DNA from: Bradyrhizobium sp. CCBAU 53340
GTDB lineage: Bacteria > Pseudomonadota > Alphaproteobacteria > Rhizobiales > Xanthobacteraceae
Assembly: GCF_015291645.1 (NCBI RefSeq)
Contig: NZ_CP030055.1
Coordinates: 1,736,001 to 1,800,000, forward strand
DNA: 64,000 nucleotides
Direction of reading: 5' to 3'
A program made the position numbers and the translations under genes. Position 1 is the first letter of the stretch. Each line of letters begins with the position of its first letter. Below are positions 27,013 through 35,508 of the stretch, piece by piece. Below the pieces are notes generated by a model. It was not told where the DNA came from. It did no database searches and saw only the letters and a program-made list of their open reading frames with translations.

Positions 27013-28581
27013 CTACATCCCCGACAGTCTGGTCACGGACACGTTCAATGAGCCGCCGGCTTCCGCGACCACGCGCAGCGTCTTGGAATCGAAGGCGATG
27101 TCGGCGAGGGTGAGACTGCTGATGACGGCCTCGACCTTGAGGCCATCCTCGTTCTTCTGATAGTCGGCGATTGCGGCTGCGATCTTCTCGCGCGCGTTGG
27201 CGGCGATCGGCTTCAGATCGAGCGTCGCCTTTTGCACCAGAGCCTGCTGCAGGTGCGGCACCACCGTGCGGGCGGCCGCGCCGAGCAGGCCGAAGGCCGC
27301 CTCGGATTCCACCGCGAGCTGGATGTCGGCGAGCCGCAACGTCTGCTGTTCCTGGTCCAGCATCGGCCGGCCCCAGATGTGCACGGTCGCCTCGGCGCCC
27401 AAGCCGAGCCAGCTCTTCTTCTCCTTGGCGCGGACCAGCAGCGAGATCAGGAGCCGCTCGCCCGAGGGGACGACGTTGACGTTCTTTACCGTGACCTCGA
27501 CCGGACCGGAGCCGTCCTCGGGATAGGTGTGGCCGACCATCTGGCTCGCGATCAGCTTGTTGATCTCGGTGAAGGGCACGTCGATGGGAACGCCGATATT
27601 CACGCCGGTACCGGTCGGCGGCACGATCGAGATCTTGTCCGGGAATGGGCAGTCCGGTTTGGTCTGCGTCGTGGTCACGCGCGTCTCGGCCTCCAGGCCA
27701 AGCAGCAGCGTCACGGCCTGCGCATCGACGCGCGGCTGCGCGGCGATGGCGCGGGTCGGCTTCATCTCCAGCCAGAGCGGCGGCAGTGATGCCGAGGAAC
27801 CGCTGCCTTGCAGGGGGATCGAGCGGCAGGCCTTGGCCCATTGCACCTTCGCGTTCTCGCGCAGGCTGGGGTCGTTGCGGATGCGCTCGGCGACGACGTT
27901 GAGCTGATCGCCGACCGTCTTGTCGATCAGCGGCTTGACCTGCGCCGGCACGTTGACCTTGGCACCGGCGACGTTGAGGTTGGTATCGCCGAGATTGACC
28001 TGCGCGCCGAGATTGGGTTCGAGATGCCAGGCGGCGGCGAGCTTCGGGCGTGAGGTGACGACCACATTGCCCTTGATCTCCGCGCTGGCGTTCAAATTCT
28101 TGATGTTGACCGCGCCGATCCGCTTCGCCGCATCGCCGCCGAGCACGCTGCCCAAGGCATCGCCGAGCGCGCCGGTGGCCTTCGCCGACAGCGATCCTGT
28201 GACGTTCAGCTTGCCGGTGATCGGCGTCGACAGCGTCAGCACGTCCTTGTCGCCGGTCGCCGACATCGGCCCGCGGGCGGCGGTCCAGCCGATATCGGCG
28301 TTTTCCAGGATCTGCGAGATCGGGTTGTCGGCCTTGCCGGCGAAGTTGCGCGGCGAGGCCTTCTCGGCCTGGTCGCGGATCGCCGACAGCGCGATCGCGA
28401 CCGGCGCTACCACGATCGAACTGCGCGAGGTCGGCGGCAGCGGCGGCAGTTGTGCGACCGGCGGCGCCGAATTGGTCGCGCTCGGCGCGAGCCAGTCCAT
28501 CGCCTTCAGGCTGATGAAGAACGACGCCGCGAGCACCGCGACGCCGATCAGGATCGTCTTCAAGTTCAACGTCAGTCGCAT
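27013..28581 (-). CDS. DUF4403 family membrane-anchored protein
   Basis: A 522-residue protein from the ATG at 28581 (MRLTLNLKTILIGVAVLAAS) with an uncleaved N-terminal anchor of about 20 residues, followed by a Pro-rich linker and a long periplasmic beta-rich body. Segments such as LENADIGWTAARGPM, LTLSTPITGKLNVTG, VSASAEIKGNV-like strands and PFTEINKLIASQMVGHTYPE match the DUF4403 pattern of lipid-binding-like (BPI/SMP-like) repeats. Possibly an envelope or lipid-transfer component. Likely transcribed alone. Confidence 0.78.
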   Translation of the reverse strand: MRLTLNLKTILIGVAVLAASFFISLKAMDWLAPSATNSAPPVAQLPPLPPTSRSSIVVAPVAIALSAIRDQAEKASPRNFAGKADNPISQILENADIGWTAARGPMSATGDKDVLTLSTPITGKLNVTGSLSAKATGALGDALGSVLGGDAAKRIGAVNIKNLNASAEIKGNVVVTSRPKLAAAWHLEPNLGAQVNLGDTNLNVAGAKVNVPAQVKPLIDKTVGDQLNVVAERIRNDPSLRENAKVQWAKACRSIPLQGSGSSASLPPLWLEMKPTRAIAAQPRVDAQAVTLLLGLEAETRVTTTQTKPDCPFPDKISIVPPTGTGVNIGVPIDVPFTEINKLIASQMVGHTYPEDGSGPVEVTVKNVNVVPSGERLLISLLVRAKEKKSWLGLGAEATVHIWGRPMLDQEQQTLRLADIQLAVESEAAFGLLGAAARTVVPHLQQALVQKATLDLKPIAANAREKIAAAIADYQKNEDGLKVEAVISSLTLADIAFDSKTLRVVAEAGGSLNVSVTRLSGM

Positions 28582-28689
28582 CAATCCCCCAAGCCGCGCC
28601 CCAAGGAGGATTTTACAGGGCGGGCGAGGAGGGCGCTAGAGCGCACCGATGGGGTGGAATTGGGGCGAACGGGTTAACGGAAGCGCTCC

Positions 28690-28789
28690 AAAGCGCGATG
28701 AGATTAGGGTGAACCGTCATCGCGCTTTAGGTTATTGTTTGAGCATGATCTTTTCGGAAAACCGCTTCGCACTTTTCCGGATCATGCTT
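28690..28789. repeat. two hairpin repeats
   Basis: AAAGCGCGATGA (28690) pairs with TCATCGCGCTTT (about 28718-28729). Directly after comes GAGCATGATCTTTTCGGAAA (28741) pairing with TTTCCGGATCATGCT near 28788. Both are common Bradyrhizobium-type intergenic palindromes; one could serve as terminator for a nearby gene. Confidence 0.75.
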
Positions 28790-29427
28790 TAGCCACGCTT
28801 CGGACGCCGAATCGCTCTCACCTTGCCGGAGGCGCCGCCGCCGCAGAACAGGCGATCGCCGCCGTCGGATTCCAGCCCCGAGACCATTGTCCCCTCGGGC
28901 ATATCGAGCTGCTCGAGCACCTTGCCCGTGTCAGGGTCGATCCGCCTGACGTCGCTGTCCTCGCCCTCCCAGGTGCCGTGCCAGAGCTCGCCATCGACCC
29001 AGGTGACGCCGGTCACGAAGCGATTGCTTTCGATGGTGCGAACGACCGTCCCCGTATCGGGGTCGACCTGATGGATTTTCCGCTCGCGATATTGCCCGAC
29101 CCAGAGCGAGCCCTCGGCCCAGGCCAATCCGGAATCGCCGCCGCCACCGGGCGCGGGAATCGTGGTGAGCACCTGGCCGGTCGCGGCGTCGATCTTCTGG
29201 ATGCGGTCTTCCGCGATCTGGAACAGGTGCCGTCCGTCGAACGCCGTTCCCGCATGCGCGGCGACATCGATGGAGCGCGCGATCTTGCCGCTATCGGGAT
29301 CGAGCTCATTCAATTTGTCGCCGGACGCGAACCAGACATGGGCGCCATCATAGGAGACGCCATGCACGGCTTCGACGCCCGGAAAGGGCCCGTACTCCCT
29401 GACGATCTCGGCGGTTGAACGTTTCAT
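28789..29427 (-). CDS. beta-propeller (glutamine cyclotransferase/YncE-like) protein
   Basis: A 212-residue soluble protein from the ATG at 29427 (MKRSTAEIVREYG); the upstream ATG at 29436 lacks room for a ribosome site. It shows repeated blades: GVSYDGAHVWFASGDKLNEL, AGTAFDGRHLFQIAEDRI, GLAWAEGSLWVGQYRERKI, GVTWVDGELWHGTWEGED and SGLESDGGDRLFCGGG, each with a D-P-[DA]-[ST]-G turn. The family includes glutaminyl-peptide cyclotransferases and YncE-like DNA-binding proteins; without a signal peptide it is cytoplasmic. The exact role is unknown. It lies 29 bp downstream of the regulator gene on the same strand. Confidence 0.72.
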   Translation of the reverse strand: MKRSTAEIVREYGPFPGVEAVHGVSYDGAHVWFASGDKLNELDPDSGKIARSIDVAAHAGTAFDGRHLFQIAEDRIQKIDAATGQVLTTIPAPGGGGDSGLAWAEGSLWVGQYRERKIHQVDPDTGTVVRTIESNRFVTGVTWVDGELWHGTWEGEDSDVRRIDPDTGKVLEQLDMPEGTMVSGLESDGGDRLFCGGGASGKVRAIRRPKRG

Positions 29428-29455
29428 GTGCTTCATCCCTGTGAGGTGATCGACT

Positions 29456-30676
29456 TTACGTCTTCAGGGGCAATCCGGGGAGTAACAAGCCTGTCGGGAA
29501 ACCGGGGACTGGCGGGGTCATCCAGCGCCGCGCGCGGCCGTGCCCGAACGATTGCACCTTGTTCGATCGCGCCAGCTCGTCGAGCGCCCGTTGCACCGTG
29601 CGCGGGCTCGTTCCCAGCGCCAGCGCAAGCGCCGAGCTCGACCACGGCTCGCCATCGGACAGGAAGGCGAGGACAGTGGCGTGCTTCTCCTCGACCGGCC
29701 GCGCCAGCACGAGGACATCGCGCGTCTTCCGCGGCGCCAGCACGAAACCCTGCTTCGTCGCGCTGATGTCGGCGAGCGGCTTGAGGTGGGTGCGGAGCCG
29801 CCCGATCTCGACCCGCAGCCGCGCGCGGTGCGATTCATCGGCGTGCTTCGCGCGGAACGCGCCGGCGATCAAGATCTCTCGCGACACATCCGCAGGCCAG
29901 GCTTGCGCCAGAGTGCGGGCGAGCGCGAACAGCACCGGCCGCGTTCCCAGCGATACGGCCGTGCCCTGCCTGCGCACGACGTGATGAAAGGTGTCGACGA
30001 CGAGTGCCGTCGAGGTCGCGAGGCGCTCGACCTCGCCGAGCAACAAGGGGTGCTCGTCGCCGCGCACGATCAGGCGCGCGGCCGGCGTGTTCAGAATGAG
30101 GTTCGCGCTGTCGACCTCGGCGAGGAGCGTCGGGATTTTCGCCAGCCGGGCTGCCTTCGCCGCGCGCGCGAGCGCGTCGCGCGCATCCTTCGTTCTGACC
30201 CGCCTGATGGCGATGCCGGCGACGATGAGTTCGCGGACGACCTGTGAAGCAGGCGGAAGCGGGCTGGCGGCAAGCTCGGCCAATGTGCGTTCGGCCTCGT
30301 CGATGCGGCCGAGGAGGAGAAGGCGCCGCGCCTCGATGTGACCCGCATGGGCGGCATTGGCGAGATCGCCGTGCTTCTCGAGCGTCGCGCGCGCCGCCGC
30401 GAGCGCCTTCACGGGCCAGTTCAGATCGCGCAAGACCAGCGCGATCTCGGCCTCGGCCACCACGCACCTTGCGCGCGCGACGGCTTCCCTCGGACCGAAG
30501 GCGCGGGCGGCGCTTCGCAGCAGTGCCTTGGCCTTGGCGAGATCGCCGAGCTGCGCCATCGCGATGCCGCGTAGCGCCAGCGACGGCGCATCGTTGCGCA
30601 GCGCGACGCGGTTCAGGGCGCCGAGCGGATCGCCGGCTTCGAGCGCGCGGGCGGCGGCCGTGATCAGCGACTCCAT
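29456..30676 (-). CDS. TPR-containing winged-helix transcriptional regulator
   Basis: A 406-residue protein from the ATG at 30676 (MESLITAAARALEAGDPLG). The first 210 residues form TPR-like helical pairs (LALRGIAMAQLGDLAKAKALL, EARRLLLLGRIDEAERTLAEL). The C-terminal half has two DNA-binding-like regions: HRARLRVEIGRLRTHLKPL (BTAD/OmpR-like) and a final HTH, SSALALALGTSPRTVQRALDEL. It ends with a short unstructured tail. The next gene on this strand is the beta-propeller gene 29 bp away, so both may form an operon. Targets unknown. Confidence 0.75.
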   Translation of the reverse strand: MESLITAAARALEAGDPLGALNRVALRNDAPSLALRGIAMAQLGDLAKAKALLRSAARAFGPREAVARARCVVAEAEIALVLRDLNWPVKALAAARATLEKHGDLANAAHAGHIEARRLLLLGRIDEAERTLAELAASPLPPASQVVRELIVAGIAIRRVRTKDARDALARAAKAARLAKIPTLLAEVDSANLILNTPAARLIVRGDEHPLLLGEVERLATSTALVVDTFHHVVRRQGTAVSLGTRPVLFALARTLAQAWPADVSREILIAGAFRAKHADESHRARLRVEIGRLRTHLKPLADISATKQGFVLAPRKTRDVLVLARPVEEKHATVLAFLSDGEPWSSSALALALGTSPRTVQRALDELARSNKVQSFGHGRARRWMTPPVPGFPTGLLLPGLPLKT

Positions 30677-30829
30677 GGAAATCCCGCCACACTTGTTACT
30701 CCCACTGCGCAACCGTCTGGTGCCAGAAATCGTGGACGGCCGACGATGTGCGGCGAGGGGCGAGCGGTTCCGCGAGAGGCGGGATGGCTGCCCGAGCGAG
30801 ACGTCACGCAAGAGGTTTGGAGAGCTATC

Positions 30830-31612
30830 ATGACATCAGCAGGCAAAGCAGCGACTAACGGACAGACCGCCATGCAGACACCGCCGGTCGTGTCGCCGCA
30901 GGAGTGGGAGGCAGCCCGACAGCAACTGCTGGTGAAGGAGAAGGCACACACCCGCGCCCGCGACGCACTCGCCGCCGAACGCCGGCGCATGCCGTGGATG
31001 GAGGTGACCAAAGCCTACGCATTCGAGACGCCCTCAGGCAAGGCCAGTCTGCTCGATCTGTTCCAGGGCCGGCACCAGCTGATCCTGTATCGGGCCTTCT
31101 TCGAGCCGGGCGTGTTCGGCTGGCCCGACCATGCCTGCCGCGGCTGCTCCATGGTGGCTGACCAGGTCGCCCATGTCTCCCACCTGAACGCCCGTGACAC
31201 CACGCTGGTGTTCGCCTCGCGCGCCCCGCAGGCCGACATCGCAAGGCTGAAGGCGCGGATGGGCTGGAACATCCCCTGGGTCACCATCACCGACAGCTTT
31301 GATGCCGATTTCGGCGTCGACGAGTGGCACGGCACCAACGTGTTCTTCCGCGACGGGACGCGCATCTTCCGCACCTATCTGATCAAGAGCCGCGGCGACG
31401 AGCAGATGGGCGGCACCTGGAACTATCTCGACATCACCCCGCTCGGCCGGCAAGAAGTCTGGGAGGATTCGCCGAAAGGTTATCCGCAGACGCCGACCTA
31501 CAAATGGTGGAACTGGCACGACAGCTACGAGGCGGGTGCGGAGCCCGACAAGAAGTGGGTCGAGATCACGGACGCTGGTGAGATCGCGCTCCGTGCTCCG
31601 GGCGCGCAATGA
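30830..31612 (+). CDS. DUF899 family thioredoxin-like protein
   Basis: A 260-residue protein from the ATG at 30830 with GGAGAG upstream. It matches the DUF899 family: VVSPQEWEAARQQLLVKEKA, RRRMPWMEVTKAYAFETPSG, DLFQGRHQLILYRAFFEPGV, then the DHACRGCSMVADQV Cys pair, VFASRAPQADIARLKARMGW and WNYLDITPLGRQE. The fold is thioredoxin-like, with a Cys-x-x-Cys that may be redox active. Cytoplasmic; substrate unknown. It overlaps the following small membrane protein gene by 4 bp. Confidence 0.87.
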   Translation: MTSAGKAATNGQTAMQTPPVVSPQEWEAARQQLLVKEKAHTRARDALAAERRRMPWMEVTKAYAFETPSGKASLLDLFQGRHQLILYRAFFEPGVFGWPDHACRGCSMVADQVAHVSHLNARDTTLVFASRAPQADIARLKARMGWNIPWVTITDSFDADFGVDEWHGTNVFFRDGTRIFRTYLIKSRGDEQMGGTWNYLDITPLGRQEVWEDSPKGYPQTPTYKWWNWHDSYEAGAEPDKKWVEITDAGEIALRAPGAQ

Positions 31613-31863
31613 GCGACGTCCATTGCGCCAGCGCCAGACGTGACGGCAGCGAGGCCGCATCCCAGCTTGCCCGATGGCTGGGTCTTGCGGCCACGCCGAC
31701 CTTCGCGGTCATGGCCGTACTGACGGCCGTGCTCGGCGGCTCGGCGGACATGTGCTCCGCAGGCCACGGCCTGTCGCTGGGCGGGATGGTACCGATGTAT
31801 CTCCTGATGAGTGCGTTTCATTCGGCGGCCTGGCTGCGGCTGCTGTCGGGACGGCGAGCATAA
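31609..31863 (+). CDS. small membrane protein coupled to DUF899 gene
   Basis: An 84-residue protein starting at the ATG at 31609, which overlaps the DUF899 stop (ATGA), so translation is probably coupled. Two hydrophobic segments are visible: LGLAATPTFAVMAVLTAVLG (about 24-43) and LGGMVPMYLLMSAFHSAAWL (about 57-76). A Cys (ADMCSAGHG) sits between them. A pair of helices of this size could anchor a partner to the membrane. Function unknown. Confidence 0.68.
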   Translation: MSDVHCASARRDGSEAASQLARWLGLAATPTFAVMAVLTAVLGGSADMCSAGHGLSLGGMVPMYLLMSAFHSAAWLRLLSGRRA

Positions 31864-31885
31864 GCCGATCATCGGCGTAAAATCG

Positions 31886-31920
31886 CAGACGGCCCCGGTC
31901 TCACCAGGGCCGTCTTTGTC
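31886..31920 (+). terminator. Rho-independent terminator
   Basis: The stem GACGGCCC / GGGCCGTC with loop CGGTCTCACCA is followed by TTTGTC. It lies between the small membrane protein and the convergent acetyltransferase gene. Confidence 0.8.
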
Positions 31921-32416
31921 ATTGACCGCTTCCGTCGACGAACAATTCCATCAGCACTTCATCAAAATACCGGCCATTCTGCTTGAAGGCCTTCACCTCG
32001 CGGCTGTATTCGACGAAGCCGGCGGCCCTGTAAAGGCGCAGCGCCGCCTCATTCTTGCTCATCACGCTCAGCTGGAGCTTTTCGACGTGCTTTGCGGCAT
32101 GAGCAACGATCGTGTCGACGAGGCGCCGGCCGACGCCGGCTCGCCCTGCCTGATGTCGCACATACATGCCCCAGAGATCGGCCTTGTGCAGGGTCTGAGG
32201 ACCATCCTGCCGGCGGAAGCCGGCCACGCCAACGATCTCGCCGTCGATGAACGCGCCGAACACGTCCGAGGTGGTGAGGCGCTCCTCGAACCAGGCGAGG
32301 GGCTTATCCTGCTCGCGCGCGAAGGTGCTGGCGAAAGCCTCGGGATGCGCCGACAGCGCTTCCAGCCTGATCGCACGATAGAGCGCGGCATCTGCGGGTG
32401 TGAGCAGTCTGATCAT
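31919..32416 (-). CDS. GNAT family N-acetyltransferase
   Basis: A 165-residue protein from the ATG at 32416 (MIRLLTPADAALYRAIRLEA); a GTG at 32425 with AGGA closer upstream is an alternative. Motif A of GNAT proteins is LWGMYVRHQAGRAGVGRRLVDTIVAHA, where RAGVGRRL forms the acetyl-CoA pyrophosphate loop; motif B follows, SKNEAALRLYRAAGFVEYS. The EAFASTFAREQDKPLAWFEE segment is typical of small-molecule acetyltransferases. Substrate unknown. It is convergent with the 31609 gene. Confidence 0.9.
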   Translation of the reverse strand: MIRLLTPADAALYRAIRLEALSAHPEAFASTFAREQDKPLAWFEERLTTSDVFGAFIDGEIVGVAGFRRQDGPQTLHKADLWGMYVRHQAGRAGVGRRLVDTIVAHAAKHVEKLQLSVMSKNEAALRLYRAAGFVEYSREVKAFKQNGRYFDEVLMELFVDGSGQ

Positions 32417-32452
32417 CCGGGGCACGATATCCTACGACGGACCATGTGGCCC

Positions 32453-32486
32453 CAACAAAAACGGCCCCGACATCGCCGGGGCCGTT
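32453..32486 (-). terminator. Rho-independent terminator of the L,D-transpeptidase gene
   Basis: On the minus strand ACGGCCCCG / CGGGGCCGT forms a 9-bp stem followed by TTTTTGTTG, 29 bp past the gene's stop. Confidence 0.85.
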
Positions 32487-32514
32487 CGCATTTCGAAGTC
32501 TTCCGCGCGCCGCG

Positions 32515-33219
32515 TTACCGAAGCTCGGCGCGCCGCTCCGTCATCGGCAGCACGACCACCTTGGTGCCGACGCTGACGCGGGAGTAGAGGTCGGTGACGT
32601 CGTCATTGGTCAGGCGAATGCAGCCGGAGGAGACGTGCTTGCCGATGGTTTCGGGGGCGTTGGTGCCGTGGATGCGGTAGACGGTGCCGCCGAGATACAT
32701 GGCGCGGGCCCCTAACGGGTTGCCGGGGCCGCCGGCCATGTGGCGCGGCAGATAGGGCTGGCGCTGGATCATTTCCGGCGGCGGGGTCCAGTCCGGCCAC
32801 TCGGCCTTCTTGGTCACCGACTGGGTGCCGGACCAGGTGAAGCCGTCGCGGCCGACGCCGATGCCGTAGCGGATCGCCTGGCCGTTACCGAGCACGTAGT
32901 AGAGATAAGTGTTGGGCGTATCGATGATGATCGTGCCTGGCGCTTCGCGCGTGGCATAGGAAACGGTCTGGCGGCGGAAGCGGGCCGGCGTCTCGACGGC
33001 ATCCTGATCCTCGGACGGAGCGGTCTGATAGGTCGGCGCAGAATAGGGCTGGTACGGCTGAAGCGGCTGCGGCGCGGTCATCGCAGGCAGTGGCTGGAAG
33101 AACGGGAAGAGCTGCACGGGTGCGGCTTTGGCCGGGCCGGCGAACGCGATTGCGGTAACGGCCACTGCACTGCAAGCAACGGCGCGCGAATACGTCTTGA
33201 ACGTGTCCAGATTGAACAT
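32515..33219 (-). CDS. L,D-transpeptidase (YkuD family)
   Basis: A 234-residue exported enzyme from the ATG at 33219 (MFNLDTFKTYSRAV); signal peptide ending AKA (about residue 32). After a Pro/Gln linker the YkuD domain shows PGTIIIDTPNTYLYYVLGNG, ARAMYLGGTVYRIHGTNAPE and HVSSGCIRLTNDDV, with the catalytic Cys in SSGCIRL and His in RIHGT. It makes 3-3 cross-links or tethers proteins to peptidoglycan in the periplasm. A terminator follows; the gene has its own promoter region, divergent from the glycosyltransferase. Confidence 0.92.
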   Translation of the reverse strand: MFNLDTFKTYSRAVACSAVAVTAIAFAGPAKAAPVQLFPFFQPLPAMTAPQPLQPYQPYSAPTYQTAPSEDQDAVETPARFRRQTVSYATREAPGTIIIDTPNTYLYYVLGNGQAIRYGIGVGRDGFTWSGTQSVTKKAEWPDWTPPPEMIQRQPYLPRHMAGGPGNPLGARAMYLGGTVYRIHGTNAPETIGKHVSSGCIRLTNDDVTDLYSRVSVGTKVVVLPMTERRAELR

Positions 33220-33418
33220 TGGTCGCCCCTGTTTGTGCGGGTTTTCTTGGTCACCCCGGCACCGTTGCGGTGCTCCGTTGCCTAAATCACTAACGGAAAG
33301 AAGTTTCGGGACGTTTGCGCGAAAAACCGAAAACGGTTTCATCGCGGCAAGGATTGTTTCATGACAGTTTCGTGGCCGGGCGGCGCCGTTAACGAACAAA
33401 ACAACGCGCCGACACTTA

Positions 33419-33430
33419 TGTGACGTCACA
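33419..33430. promoter_or_regulatory. 12-bp palindrome upstream of the glycosyltransferase
   Basis: TGTGACGTCACA is a perfect palindrome 63 bp before the glycosyltransferase start. Similar sites are at 35442-35453 (GATGATGTCACA) and 38202-38213 (TGTGAGCTGACA) in front of other genes of the same cluster. Confidence 0.45.
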
Positions 33431-33493
33431 CGCCTGAAATATCCTTCGTTGATGGTCGATGCCTGAGAATCATCAAACTCTCGGGATTTTCCC

Positions 33494-34546
33494 ATGCGGG
33501 TATTAATCGCGACCGACGCCTGGCATCCGCAGGTCAACGGTGTGGTCCGGACCCTGACCTCGCTGGCCGCCGCCGCCAAGGCCCTCGATGTCGAGATCGA
33601 CTTCCTGACGCCTGACGGCTTCAGGTCGTGGCCGCTGCCGACCTATCCGGGCATTCGCATTGCGCTGCCTTCGGCTAAGGAGATCGCACGGCGGATCGAG
33701 AAGGCCGCCCCCGAAGCCCTGCATATCGCCACCGAAGGCCCGATCGGCTGGGCGGCGCGGGCCTATTGCCGCCGCAACCGCCTGGCCTTCACCACCTCCT
33801 ATACGACGCGCTTCCCGGAATACGTCTCGGTACGAACAGGCATCCCCGATGCCGTCGGCTATGCGGTGCTGCGCCACTTCCACGAAGCCGCCGCCATGAC
33901 CATGGTGGCGACGCCGTCGCTAAGGCAGGAGCTGTCGGCGCGCGGCTTCAAGCGGCTCGGCTTCTGGGGGCGCGGTGTCAACACCGAGCTGTTCCACCCA
34001 GATTCCCCCGCCGAACTGGATCTTCCGCGGCCGATCTTCATGACCATGGGCCGCGTCGCGGTGGAGAAGAATCTCGAGGCGTTCCTGTCGCTCGATCTGC
34101 CCGGCACCAAGGTCGTCGTCGGCGATGGTCCGCAGAAGGCGGCGCTCGAGAAGAAATATCCTGATGTCGCCTTCCTCGGCGAGAAGAAGGGCGCGGATCT
34201 TACCGCTCATCTCGCCGCCGCCGACGTCTTCGTGTTTCCGAGCCTCACCGATACGTTCGGCGTCGTGCAACTCGAAGCGCTCGCCTGCGGCACGCCGGTT
34301 GCGGCGTTTCCGGTGACGGGCCCGAAGGACGTCATCGCTGATCATCCGATCGGCGCGATCGACGATGATCTGCGCGCCGCCTGCCTGCGCGCGCTCACCA
34401 TGTCGCGCGAGACCTGCCGCAACTTCGCGCTGGAGCGCTCCTGGGAGAACAGCGCGCGCCAGTTCGTCGGAAACCTCACGTCACTTCAGCCCAGCCGCAT
34501 CCTTCGCGCTTCGCCTCGCATGGCGCGGTGGCCGGTGCGCGGTTGA
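33494..34546 (+). CDS. GT4-family glycosyltransferase, probably lipid-linked
   Basis: A 350-residue GT-B enzyme from the ATG at 33494. It opens MRVLIATDAWHPQVNGVVRT, the start shared by alphaproteobacterial diacylglycerol glycosyltransferases of the Agt type and by mannosyltransferases. Further marks are LPTYPGIRIALPS, FTTSYTTRFPEYVSVRTGIP, GRGVNTELFHPD, FMTMGRVAVEKNLEAFLSLD and the donor site FPSLTDTFGVVQLEALACGTP with the E-x7-E pattern. Acceptor likely diacylglycerol or another membrane lipid (inference from family and neighbours). A methyltransferase follows 33 bp downstream, probably in the same transcript. Confidence 0.85.
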   Translation: MRVLIATDAWHPQVNGVVRTLTSLAAAAKALDVEIDFLTPDGFRSWPLPTYPGIRIALPSAKEIARRIEKAAPEALHIATEGPIGWAARAYCRRNRLAFTTSYTTRFPEYVSVRTGIPDAVGYAVLRHFHEAAAMTMVATPSLRQELSARGFKRLGFWGRGVNTELFHPDSPAELDLPRPIFMTMGRVAVEKNLEAFLSLDLPGTKVVVGDGPQKAALEKKYPDVAFLGEKKGADLTAHLAAADVFVFPSLTDTFGVVQLEALACGTPVAAFPVTGPKDVIADHPIGAIDDDLRAACLRALTMSRETCRNFALERSWENSARQFVGNLTSLQPSRILRASPRMARWPVRG

Positions 34547-34579
34547 TTCATACTTTGACCCACAGCGAGAACCTCATCG

Positions 34580-35269
34580 ATGGCTAAGATCATGAACCTT
34601 GACGGCACCCAGCAGCTCGACCTCACCCGTGGCTCGGTCGAGCAGGCCTATGACCGCTGGGCGCCGGTCTACGATCTCGTGTTCGGCGGTGTGTTTGCCA
34701 AGGGCCGTCAGGCCGCGATCGCAGCCACCAACAAGATCGGTGGTCGCGTGCTCGAGGTTGGTGTCGGCACCGGCATCTCGCTGCCGCTCTATGCTCCGCA
34801 TCTGCGCATCTTCGGCACCGACATTTCGGACGCGATGCTCGACAAGGCCCGCCGCCGCGTTCGCGAAGGCAACCTCAAGAACGTCGAGGGCCTCGCAGTG
34901 ATGGATGCCGAGAAGCTCGAATTCCCCGACAATTCTTTCGACGTCGTGATGGCGCAATATGTCGTCACCGCTGTGCCAAACCCGGAGAAGGCGCTGGACG
35001 AATTCGCCCGCGTGCTGCGTCCGGGCGGCGAGCTGATCATCCTCACCCGCGTCAGCGCCGACACCGGCATGCGCCGCTTCATCGAGCAGAAGCTCCAGCC
35101 GGTGGTGCGTCCGCTCGGCTTCCGTACTGCCGAATTCGCCTGGTCGCGCTACGCCAAATGGCTCGCCGGCGCCAAGGGCATGGAGCTCGCCGAACGCCGC
35201 CTGATTCCGCCGCTTGGTCATTTCTCGCTGGTGCGCTTCCGCAAGGTCGACATCGCCAAGGCGGCGTAA
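34580..35269 (+). CDS. pmtA: phosphatidylethanolamine N-methyltransferase, Rhodobacter type
   Basis: A 229-residue class I SAM-dependent methyltransferase from the ATG at 34580. It follows the PmtA/PmtX pattern: VEQAYDRWAPVYDLVFGGVF, the SAM motif I RVLEVGVGTGISLPLY, motif II FGTDISDAMLDKARRRV, DNSFDVVMAQYVVTAVPNPE and VLRPGGELIILTR. PmtA enzymes methylate phosphatidylethanolamine stepwise to phosphatidylcholine at the inner membrane; whether this copy does one step or all is open. Several Pmt homologues are known in Bradyrhizobium, so the symbol is by type only. Confidence 0.85.
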   Translation: MAKIMNLDGTQQLDLTRGSVEQAYDRWAPVYDLVFGGVFAKGRQAAIAATNKIGGRVLEVGVGTGISLPLYAPHLRIFGTDISDAMLDKARRRVREGNLKNVEGLAVMDAEKLEFPDNSFDVVMAQYVVTAVPNPEKALDEFARVLRPGGELIILTRVSADTGMRRFIEQKLQPVVRPLGFRTAEFAWSRYAKWLAGAKGMELAERRLIPPLGHFSLVRFRKVDIAKAA

Positions 35270-35277
35270 CGGCTGCT

Positions 35278-35390
35278 CCTCATGGTGAGGAGGCGCGCGA
35301 GCGCCGTCTCGAACCATGCAGGCCCGGCTGATGCAGAACGGGCCTCGCCCTTCGAGACGCATGCTTCGCAAGCTTCTCAAGGTGAGGGGA
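35278..35390. repeat. palindromic repeat of the CTTCGAGACG family
   Basis: Left CTCATGGTGAGGAGGCGCGC and right AAGCTTCTCAAGGTGAGG with inner CGTCTCGAA / TTCGAGACG. It lies after the methyltransferase stop. Confidence 0.75.
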
Positions 35391-35441
35391 GAGAGTAACC
35401 CGTGCGTCACCGCGTCGCTGCACATCGTCATATGACAAATT

Positions 35442-35453
35442 GATGATGTCACA
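35442..35453. promoter_or_regulatory. second TGTGACGTCACA-like site
   Basis: GATGATGTCACA matches the palindrome at 33419 in nine of twelve positions and shares the longer string GTCACACGCC; that string ends 52 bp (here) and 60 bp (there) before the next start codon. Confidence 0.35.
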
Positions 35454-35508
35454 CGCCGTACATCGAATCTCTGTAAATCCTGAACCCGAAAGCATTTTGG
35501 GGGAGAGC

